From assembly GCA_964506325.1 (NCBI GenBank), contig CAZDLO010000096.1, positions 1 through 13,714 on the forward strand: a stretch of 13,714 nt of DNA, in the 5' to 3' direction. The DNA is from CAINVV01 sp964506325. GTDB taxonomy: Bacteria; Bacteroidota; Bacteroidia; Bacteroidales; Prolixibacteraceae. The notes beneath the pieces are model-generated. The model did not search any database, was not told where the DNA came from, and saw nothing but the letters and a program-made list of their open reading frames with translations. Positions 7,986-13,714 of this stretch are shown piece after piece. The position numbers were made by a program, and so were the translations under genes. The stretch's first letter is position 1. Each line of letters starts with the position of its first letter.

Positions 7986-8012
7986 ACCAAAACAACCCAT
8001 AAAAAAAGAACC

Positions 8013-8456
8013 ATGGCAGATTTAATTTTTAAAATTGAAGGAGAAGCACAAACAGCAGCACGTTTTAATGCAAGTGCAAGACAATTTACACTTGTCATAG
8101 ATGAACCGCCTGCCTTAGGCGGCGAGGATCTCGGGGCAAATCCGGTAGAATTTCTGTTGGCCGGCTATGCAGGATGCCTTAATGTGGTGGCTCACCTGAC
8201 AGCCCGCGAGCTGGGCATTAAGGTGGAGAAACTGACAATCGGGGTCAGCGGTAATATTAATCCGGCACGATTGTTCGGACAATCTGACGATGAAAGAGCC
8301 GGGTTTAAACATATCGAGGTAAATTTCACTCCTGAAACTGACGCCTCACCGGAGCTGACAGAATTATGGATCAATACCATTAAAAACAGGTGTCCCGTTA
8401 ACGACAACCTGGCCTCTCCAACCCCACTCTCGTTTAACCTGGTACAACTGAATTAG
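8013..8456 (+). CDS. OsmC-family protein (peroxide/stress type)
   Basis: The 147-residue product matches the OsmC/Ohr superfamily. This family includes thiol-dependent hydroperoxide reductases and less-characterised cytoplasmic stress proteins. Visible marks are ANPVEFLLAGYAGCLN with Cys54, and the second cysteine Cys127 in KNRCPVNDN, the two redox cysteines of the family. PVNDNL near the end is typical of OsmC-like rather than Ohr proteins. The start at 8013 (MADLIFKIEG) was chosen because the longer frame from 7968 begins inside the terminator stem. The gene is flanked by terminators on both sides, so it seems to be a single-gene unit. Its place between two copper-export genes suggests a role in oxidative damage linked to copper, but this is inference. 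Exact substrate is unknown. Confidence 0.87.
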   Translation: MADLIFKIEGEAQTAARFNASARQFTLVIDEPPALGGEDLGANPVEFLLAGYAGCLNVVAHLTARELGIKVEKLTIGVSGNINPARLFGQSDDERAGFKHIEVNFTPETDASPELTELWINTIKNRCPVNDNLASPTPLSFNLVQLN

Positions 8457-8466
8457 TATCATCCCC

Positions 8467-8510
8467 GGAGCAACAACGACCCATTTCAAAACGGTTGTTG
8501 TTGCTCCTTT
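8467..8510 (+). terminator. Intrinsic terminator after OsmC gene
   Basis: GGAGCAACAACGACC (8467-8481) pairs with GGTTGTTGTTGCTCC (8493-8507) along 15 positions with one G-T pair and an 11-base loop. It is followed by only three T, so termination may be incomplete. It begins ten bases after the OsmC stop. Confidence 0.75.
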
Positions 8511-8522
8511 CACGCATATAGT

Positions 8523-8618
8523 CAAAAAGTCTCCCCTTCTCCCGCTCCTACTGTCGGATAGTCGTAAAGCCAAAAAGTCTCCCCCTCCCCCGCTCGTAAA
8601 GTCGGATAGTCGAAAAGT
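8523..8618. repeat. Two tandem 48-bp repeats (CAAAAAGTC...GTCGGATAGTCG)
   Basis: Units 8523-8570 and 8571-8618 match at 41 of 48 positions by hand count. Each has a pyrimidine block (TCTCCCC...CCCGCTC) and a GTCGGATAGTCG block. Short near-copies of AAAGTCGG and ATAGTCG repeat every 7-9 bases inside and just after the second unit (to about 8631). The array lies between the OsmC terminator and the copA promoter box. No protein or RNA role is evident, and the antisense frame through it is only a product of the repeat. Confidence 0.8.
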
Positions 8619-8640
8619 CGGGACATAGTCCATTCTTCCT

Positions 8641-8648
8641 TATCTTTG
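8641..8648 (+). promoter_or_regulatory. Probable -7 box of the copA promoter (TATCTTTG)
   Basis: TATCTTTG fits TAnnTTTG exactly and lies 14 bases before the copA ATG, so the transcript would be nearly leaderless. No TTG is present at the -33 distance, where the sequence is the GTCG-rich repeat. An activator may therefore be needed, or the box is chance. Confidence 0.45.
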
Positions 8649-8662
8649 ACAAAATTTAAGGT

Positions 8663-10885
8663 ATGTCCGCTTCCATCAAAAAAAGCTTCCCTGTTACCGG
8701 TTTAGGTTGTGCTTCCTGCGCCATCCACGTCGAGAATGAGCTTAAGGCGCACAAGGGAGTTGTCAATGCAGTTGTCAATTATGCCAATTCCTCAGCACAG
8801 GTAGAGTTTGAGGGAAGCGTCACAAATCCGGAAGATCTGAAATCTGCCGTTCAAAGTATTGGTTATGACTTATTGATTGAAATTGAAGGAGAGAATAGGC
8901 AGGAAGAGATCAAAAAATCCCATTACAGGCAACTCGTAATAAACACAGCAGGAGCATCACTCCTGGCCCTTCCGGTCGTGGTAATAGGCATGTTCATGAT
9001 GGAACTCCCCTATGCCAACTGGATCATGCTGGCACTTGCAACCCCGGTGGTCTGCTGGTTTGGCCGCAGTTTTTTTGTCAATGCATTCAACCAGGCCAGG
9101 CATGGGTCGGCAAATATGGATACCCTCGTAGCTTTGAGTACCGGGATATCTTATATTTTCAGCACATTTAACACTGTCTTTCCATCTGCCTGGCACAACC
9201 AGGGCATTCACCCTCCGGTTTATTTCGAGGCTTCGGCTGTTGTTATCGCATTTATCCTGCTCGGAAAAGTTCTTGAAGAGGGTGCAAAATCCAATACATC
9301 TTCTGCCATAAAAAAATTAATGGGTCTTCAGCCCAAAACGGTGATGCTCCTGAATACGGATGGAAGTGAAACTGAGATACCCATCTACCAGGTTAAAATG
9401 GGTGACCATCTCCTGGTAAAACCCGGAGACAAAATTCCGGTAGATGGCAGTGTAATCTCCGGCTCATCACTTGTGGACGAAAGCACAATAACCGGTGAGT
9501 CACTGCCTGTTGAAAAAATTGCCGGCGAAACCATCTATGCCGGAACCTTAAACCAGCGGGGGAGCTTTGTTTTGGTTGCCCGGAAAGTAGGGGGTGAAAC
9601 CATCCTGGCACAGATCATAAAAATGGTGCAGGAAGCACAGGGCAGCAAGCCTCCTGTTCAAAAAATGGTTGACAAAATTGCCGGTATTTTCGTTCCTGCT
9701 GTCATGGTTACTTCACTTCTGACTTTTGCGATATGGATGTATTTTGGCACAGAAAATACCCTTACCCACGCACTTCTTGCCATGGTATCGGTACTGGTGA
9801 TCGCTTGTCCCTGTGCCCTCGGACTAGCTACCCCCACCGCAATAATGGTCGGAATAGGAAAAGGTGCGGAAAATGGCATCCTGATAAAAGATGCTGAAAG
9901 CCTGGAACAGGCACACCGGATCACTGCCATCGTTCTGGACAAGACCGGAACAATCAGTGAAGGCAAACCGGAGGTAACGGCAATTGAATGGTATGTTCCG
10001 GAAGCCAGGCAGTCCGGGTATAGGGATCTGCTTTATTCCATCGAATCGTTGTCCGGGCATCCGTCAGCGGATGCCATAGTGAGGTACCTCGACCTACAGG
10101 AAAATACCAGGATCGCATTTGACAGTTTTGAGAGCCATACCGGGAAAGGGGTTCAGGCAACGTACAAAGGAAAGGAGCTCCTGGTTGGCAACAGTAAGTT
10201 TATCGGAGAAAAACTGACCGAAATACCTGAAAACTCCGGGGAAATAATACTTGAGTGGGAAAACAGGGCTTATTCTGTCATCTATTTCGCGGTGGACTCA
10301 GAACTCATCGCGGTTATAGCTATTGCGGATAAAATCAAGGATAGTTCCGCCAGGGCTATATCTGACTTGCAGAATCTTGGTATTGAAGTGCATATGCTGA
10401 CCGGCGACAACACTCACACCGCAGCGGCCGTAGCTGCCAGAGTCGGCATAACAAGCTTCAAAGCTTCAGTGTTACCTTCTGAAAAAGCCGAATTTGTCAG
10501 AATGCTTCAGCAGGAAGGTAAGATAGTCGCCATGGTGGGTGATGGAATCAATGACTCGCAAGCACTAGCACAGGCCGATGTCAGCATTGCAATGGGCAAA
10601 GGCTCTGATATTGCCATGGATGTAGCCAGGATGACAATCATATCGTCTGACCTCCTTGTCATCTCAAAAGCCATCCGGTTGTCTAAACTGACAGTTAAGG
10701 CCATCCGTCAAAACCTGTTCTGGGCATTTATCTACAACCTTATCACCATTCCCATAGCTGCAGGAATCCTTTATCCAATATGGGGTTATATGCTGAACCC
10801 CATGATTGCAGGGGCTGCAATGGCCATGAGTTCCGTATCAGTTGTCAGCAACAGCCTCAGGCTGAAAAGTCGCAGACTAGGCTAA
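8663..10885 (+). CDS. copA: Cu(I)-exporting P1B-type ATPase (CopA)
   Basis: ATP-driven inner-membrane exporter moving Cu(I) from cytoplasm to periplasm, where the Cus system can take over. The 740-residue product starts with one HMA domain (GLGCASC, Cys16 and Cys19). Membrane segments follow from about 90. The actuator domain carries TGES at 277-280. The transport motif Cys-Pro-Cys is at 382-384. The phosphorylation motif DKTGT is at 426-430 (Asp426), the His-Pro ATP-binding pair at 466-467 (SGHPSAD), TGDN at 580-583 and GDGIND at 626-631. Tyr-Asn at 691-692 in helix 7 and Met-Ser-Ser at 722-724 in helix 8 are the Cu(I)-specific signature of P1B-1 ATPases, which argues against Zn/Cd or Co types. 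Length is normal for a one-HMA CopA. It ends one base before the stop of the convergent Rrf2 gene. Confidence 0.96.
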   Translation: MSASIKKSFPVTGLGCASCAIHVENELKAHKGVVNAVVNYANSSAQVEFEGSVTNPEDLKSAVQSIGYDLLIEIEGENRQEEIKKSHYRQLVINTAGASLLALPVVVIGMFMMELPYANWIMLALATPVVCWFGRSFFVNAFNQARHGSANMDTLVALSTGISYIFSTFNTVFPSAWHNQGIHPPVYFEASAVVIAFILLGKVLEEGAKSNTSSAIKKLMGLQPKTVMLLNTDGSETEIPIYQVKMGDHLLVKPGDKIPVDGSVISGSSLVDESTITGESLPVEKIAGETIYAGTLNQRGSFVLVARKVGGETILAQIIKMVQEAQGSKPPVQKMVDKIAGIFVPAVMVTSLLTFAIWMYFGTENTLTHALLAMVSVLVIACPCALGLATPTAIMVGIGKGAENGILIKDAESLEQAHRITAIVLDKTGTISEGKPEVTAIEWYVPEARQSGYRDLLYSIESLSGHPSADAIVRYLDLQENTRIAFDSFESHTGKGVQATYKGKELLVGNSKFIGEKLTEIPENSGEIILEWENRAYSVIYFAVDSELIAVIAIADKIKDSSARAISDLQNLGIEVHMLTGDNTHTAAAVAARVGITSFKASVLPSEKAEFVRMLQQEGKIVAMVGDGINDSQALAQADVSIAMGKGSDIAMDVARMTIISSDLLVISKAIRLSKLTVKAIRQNLFWAFIYNLITIPIAAGILYPIWGYMLNPMIAGAAMAMSSVSVVSNSLRLKSRRLG

Positions 10886-10886
10886 A

Positions 10887-11336
10887 TTATTTCTCCGTTT
10901 CCCGCAATGAGTTAAACGAGAATTGCTTGTCAAAGGATTGCTGGGCAAGAGACTGGATCGTCTCGGATGAAACCAGCCGGTTGATCTCATCCCGTATGGT
11001 GGCGTACCTGAAGTGAAGAGGACATGGATTTTTCTCGTCGCAATTCTTCAATCCAAAACCACATCCGACAAACAGCTCCTCCCCTTCTATCGCTATTATC
11101 AGCTCTTTTAACGGAAGATCCTTCTTCGCCTGATCAAGGAAAAAACCACCTCCCTTTCCTTTCAGTGACCTGACAAACCCAATTTTGACCAGTCTCTGAA
11201 AAATCTTGGCAGTATAAAAAAATGGTGCTTCAATCTCCTGTGCAATTTCGGCAACACCGGGACGGTGATCTTTCAGGTTCTGAAGCTGAATGTACACCAT
11301 GCCCCTCAACGCATATTCTGTCTCCTTTTTAAACAC
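10887..11336 (-). CDS. Rrf2-family transcriptional regulator, NsrR/IscR-like with three cysteines
   Basis: The 149-residue product has an N-terminal winged helix typical of Rrf2 proteins (ETEYALRGMVYI, recognition helix near 40-52, wing GKGGGFFL at 60-67). Cys92, Cys99 and Cys105 (C-x6-C-x5-C, ending NPCPLH) match the Fe-S ligand region of NsrR and IscR, so it likely carries an Fe-S cluster that senses nitric oxide, iron or redox state. It is divergent from a hemerythrin gene and a nitric oxide reductase gene, which favours an NsrR-like NO-sensing repressor. The start is a GTG at 11334-11336. The next in-frame ATG (codon 13) would cut into the helix-turn-helix domain. It may also repress itself, since its promoter shares the spacer. 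Confidence 0.88.
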   Translation of the reverse strand: MFKKETEYALRGMVYIQLQNLKDHRPGVAEIAQEIEAPFFYTAKIFQRLVKIGFVRSLKGKGGGFFLDQAKKDLPLKELIIAIEGEELFVGCGFGLKNCDEKNPCPLHFRYATIRDEINRLVSSETIQSLAQQSFDKQFSFNSLRETEK

Positions 11337-11365
11337 AACTGGCAGGTTTCAATGATTTCGTGAGT

Positions 11366-11396
11366 CAAAAGTAAAAAAATCCGCATCAATTCACAA
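11366..11396 (-). promoter_or_regulatory. Promoter of the Rrf2 gene
   Basis: On the - strand TTG (11394-11396) and TACTTTTG (11366-11373) are separated by 20 bases, matching the Bacteroidota TTG / TAnnTTTG promoter form. The predicted transcript starts about 24 bases before the GTG start. Confidence 0.7.
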
Positions 11397-11400
11397 TATT

Positions 11401-11411
11401 AAAGGACCTTT
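11401..11411. promoter_or_regulatory. Candidate operator palindrome AAAGG-A-CCTTT
   Basis: A perfect 5-1-5 inverted repeat lies between the two divergent promoters. It abuts the -33 box of the hemerythrin promoter at 11411 and is five bases from the -33 box of the Rrf2 promoter. A dimeric Rrf2 regulator bound here could shut off both. It is short, so chance is possible, and it does not resemble the enterobacterial NsrR site closely. Confidence 0.35.
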
Positions 11412-11441
11412 TTGTCTTTTATTGTATTTTTTATATATTTG
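11411..11441 (+). promoter_or_regulatory. Promoter of the hemerythrin-norZ unit
   Basis: TTTG (11411-11414) and TATATTTG (11434-11441) are separated by 19 bases, a full match to the Bacteroidota housekeeping promoter form. The predicted 5' leader is about 38 bases. Confidence 0.75.
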
Positions 11442-11485
11442 CCGTGAATAAATCAGGACAATCCGATACTATAAATCTATAAAAC

Positions 11486-12037
11486 ATGGATAAAGCCACC
11501 CGGAATTTAGAGAACGACCACGTTCATATCCTCAGGCTCATAGCGGTTATGGTCGAAATAGCAAGGCTTCCGGAGGCCGATACGGCACATCTGGAAGAAA
11601 TAGTACAACTGATACAAAAATTTGCAGACGGGCTTCATCATGCCAAAGAGGAAAATCTGCTTTTCCCTCTCATGGCTGAAAAAGGATTTTCAATGCAACA
11701 GGGACCCGTTGGTGTTATGCTGACGGAACATGAAGAAGGCAGGAAATTTGTCAGGGGCATTGCCGAAAACATCGGCCAGCTTAAAAACGGAATTCCGGGT
11801 GCTCTCAGCAGGGTATATACAAACATGAACGGCTATGCCGAACTGCTGACCAACCATATAGGCAAAGAGGACAATATCCTTTTCAGAATGGCCGATAACA
11901 TTTTGACTGCAGAAGAAAACCAGTCCCTCCTGGGGGTATTTGCAGAAATTGATGCTGGCGATGGAAGCAGCACCTCCTCGCAAGAGTTTATTAACCGAAT
12001 ACAAACAATTGCCAATCAATATATTAAATCAAATTAA
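11486..12037 (+). CDS. Hemerythrin-like HHE-domain protein
   Basis: The 183-residue cytoplasmic product is a four-helix hemerythrin-type di-iron protein. Candidate iron ligands appear in the expected order: His12/His14 (NDHVHIL), His51/His52 with Glu55/Glu56 (LHHAKEENLLFP), His82 (TEHEEGR), and His124 with Glu128 (NHIGKEDNILF). No extra domain is present; the tail after about 155 is Ser/Thr-rich and probably flexible. Such proteins bind O2 or NO or serve in repair of iron centres, as RIC/YtfE does. The gene has its own strong promoter divergent from an Rrf2 regulator. It is followed after 29 bases by a nitric oxide reductase gene, so a part in NO detoxification or NO-damage repair is likely. 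It is not a clear YtfE orthologue, since the N-terminal ScdA domain is missing. Confidence 0.88.
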   Translation: MDKATRNLENDHVHILRLIAVMVEIARLPEADTAHLEEIVQLIQKFADGLHHAKEENLLFPLMAEKGFSMQQGPVGVMLTEHEEGRKFVRGIAENIGQLKNGIPGALSRVYTNMNGYAELLTNHIGKEDNILFRMADNILTAEENQSLLGVFAEIDAGDGSSTSSQEFINRIQTIANQYIKSN

Positions 12038-12066
12038 CATTTTTATTTTACCAAAAAACTGACAGT

Positions 12067-13714
12067 ATGACTCCAAAAAAACTATGGCTGGCCTTTATTG
12101 CCGTCATGACCATCTCCTTCGCTGTTTTGATCTACTATGGAATTGAAATTTACCGGCAGGCACCTCCCATTCCTGACAAGGTAGTAACACCCGATGGACA
12201 ATTGCTTTTTACCGGGCAGGATATCAAAGACGGACAGAATGTCTGGCAATCCATGGGAGGACAGGAATCCGGAACCATATGGGGACATGGTGCTTACCAG
12301 GCACCGGACTGGAGTGCTGACTGGCTCCATAAAGAAGCGGTGTACATCTTGAACAGGCTTGCCATTCGGACAACAGGAAAATCGTACGACGAGCAAACAG
12401 ATGAGAACAAAGCCGCCCTGAAGGTAACGCTGCAGCGCGATCTCAGGAAAAATTCCTATGATCCGCAAAGCAAAACGCTGACTGTCTCTGTAGACAGGGC
12501 AGAAGCCATTGCAGACAATGGTAAATTTTATGGGGGATTGTTCACCAACGATCCTGCCCTTGCCAAACTCAGGGATGCCTACAGTATTCCTGACAACGCA
12601 CTAAAATCACCTGAAAGGGTTAAATTGCTGAACGCCTTTTTCTTCTGGACTTCCTGGGCATGCGTCACACAACGTGTCGGAGAAGATATTTCCTATACCA
12701 ACAACTGGCCCTCCGAAGAGCTGGTAGGCAATCGCCCGACAGGCGCCCTGATTTTGTGGACAGGATTCAGTGTCATAATGCTGCTGGCAGGAATTGGCAT
12801 GATGGTTTTCTATTATGCCCGCAGAAGAAACGAAAGTTCAGATGAGATTCCTGCCAAATTCCCACTGGCCGATTACAAGCAGACTCCATCTCAGAAAGCC
12901 ACCGTGAAATATTTTTGGATTGTTTCAGCATTGTTGCTGGTCCAGGTAATAATGGGGGTAATAACAGCCCACTATACTGTGGAAGGCCAGGGATTTTTCG
13001 GATTTCCACTTGCACAGTGGCTGCCCTATGCCGTTTCCAGAACATGGCATATCCAGATTGCGATATTCTGGATCGCCACCTCATGGCTGGCAACTGGTCT
13101 CTACTATGCACCCGCCATTTCCGGAATCGAACCCAGATTTCAGAAGTTAGGTGTAAATGTCCTTTTCCTGGCACTGTTGGTTATTGTGGTTGGCTCATTG
13201 ATCGGCCAATGGATGGGAATAATGCAAAAACTTGGACTTGTCAGTAATTTTTGGTTCGGCCACCAGGGATACGAATATGTTGACCTCGGACGCTTCTGGC
13301 AGATATTTTTGTTTTTAGGACTGTTTATCTGGTTGTTTTTAATGGGAAGGGCGATCTGGCCGGCCCTAAAAGTCAAATCAGAGAGCAGAAACCTTCTGGT
13401 ACTTTTCTTAATCTCGAGCGTAGCCATCGCCGCATTTTACGGAGCCGGACTCATGTGGGGAAGACAGACAAATCTGGCTGTGGCAGAATACTGGCGCTGG
13501 TGGGTGGTACACCTATGGGTAGAAGGTTTCTTTGAGGTATTCGCAGCTGTTGTAACAGCTTTTCTGTTCGTCAGAATGCAGATCATAAAGGCTGCTACGG
13601 CAACAACAGCTGTTCTGTTTTCAACCGTAGTATTCCTGTCAGGGGGAATCCTGGGCACCTTCCATCACCTCTATTTTACAGGTACCCCAACAGTGATCAT
13701 GGCACTGGGGGCAA
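12067..13714 (+). CDS. norZ: Quinol-dependent nitric oxide reductase (qNOR), 3' end missing
   Basis: Reduces two NO to N2O in the inner membrane with electrons from quinol. The visible 549 codons are open to the window edge; full qNORs are about 750-800 residues. A membrane helix (about 6-24) is followed by a periplasmic domain to about 230 resembling the fused cytochrome-c-like part of qNOR, without a CxxCH heme site. That rules out the cytochrome-fed type. The NorB-like membrane part follows from about 232. His328 (RTWHIQ) is a heme ligand candidate. His482 and Glu486 (HLWVEGFFEVF) and His533-His534 (FHHLYF) are the non-heme iron site. GYEYVDLGRFWQ near 400 is typical of the family. The remaining heme histidines lie beyond the window. 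It probably forms an operon with the hemerythrin gene 29 bases upstream, under the same Rrf2 control. Confidence 0.93.
   Translation, partial: MTPKKLWLAFIAVMTISFAVLIYYGIEIYRQAPPIPDKVVTPDGQLLFTGQDIKDGQNVWQSMGGQESGTIWGHGAYQAPDWSADWLHKEAVYILNRLAIRTTGKSYDEQTDENKAALKVTLQRDLRKNSYDPQSKTLTVSVDRAEAIADNGKFYGGLFTNDPALAKLRDAYSIPDNALKSPERVKLLNAFFFWTSWACVTQRVGEDISYTNNWPSEELVGNRPTGALILWTGFSVIMLLAGIGMMVFYYARRRNESSDEIPAKFPLADYKQTPSQKATVKYFWIVSALLLVQVIMGVITAHYTVEGQGFFGFPLAQWLPYAVSRTWHIQIAIFWIATSWLATGLYYAPAISGIEPRFQKLGVNVLFLALLVIVVGSLIGQWMGIMQKLGLVSNFWFGHQGYEYVDLGRFWQIFLFLGLFIWLFLMGRAIWPALKVKSESRNLLVLFLISSVAIAAFYGAGLMWGRQTNLAVAEYWRWWVVHLWVEGFFEVFAAVVTAFLFVRMQIIKAATATTAVLFSTVVFLSGGILGTFHHLYFTGTPTVIMALGA

Noticed and set aside
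8364..8633. Antisense frame with repeated peptide LSDxxSGxxGDFL
   Set aside because: The peptide repeat comes only from the 48-bp DNA repeat, and the frame runs over a terminator and the OsmC gene.
12067..13714. Cytochrome-c-dependent NorB or a cytochrome oxidase subunit I
   Set aside because: The long N-terminal periplasmic domain without CxxCH and the Glu in HLWVEGFFE are marks of quinol-type NO reductase.

Overview
The window reads as part of a draft Bacteroidota (Bacteroidetes) genome or metagenome bin. Three things point there. Promoters fit the Bacteroidota form (TTG, a 19-20 base spacer, then TAnnTTTG). Genes start without clear Shine-Dalgarno sequences. The proteins have long Bacteroidota-style inserts, such as the 1287-residue CusA. 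A run of ten N at 4895-4904 shows this is a scaffold. Order or genus cannot be told from the sequence alone.

Left part (1-7679) is a copper/silver efflux cluster on the + strand. A small exported HMA metal-binding protein (241-588) is followed by a CusA-type RND pump (711-4574), a TolC/CusC-type outer-membrane channel (4564-6022, interrupted by the N run, which looks like a false gap) and a CusB-type adaptor (6156-7679). The adaptor carries a C-terminal copy of the same HMA domain as the first gene. A leader element of about 107 bp precedes both HMA-bearing genes: a tandem pair at 1-157 and a diverged copy at 6055-6161 whose last bases are the cusB start codon.

Middle part (7680-10885): a 333-base gene-free stretch holds a possible multi-helix RNA and a strong intrinsic terminator only 27 bases before an OsmC-family gene (8013-8456). 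The arrangement looks like a transcription attenuator. A second terminator, a 48-bp tandem repeat of a GTCGGATAGTCG-type sequence and a -7 box lead into a Cu(I) P1B-type ATPase, copA (8663-10885). CopA would move Cu(I) out of the cytoplasm, and the Cus system would carry periplasmic copper across the outer membrane.

Right part (10887-13714): an Rrf2-family regulator with three Fe-S-type cysteines lies on the - strand, ending one base from copA. It is divergent from a hemerythrin-domain protein and a quinol-dependent nitric oxide reductase (norZ-type) that runs off the window end. The 149-base divergent spacer has a recognisable promoter in each direction and a short palindrome touching one of them, as expected for an NO-responsive switch. 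The window therefore joins a copper-export block to a nitric-oxide-defence block. No copper-sensing regulator is present. No tRNA, rRNA, CRISPR array, transposase or phage gene was seen.
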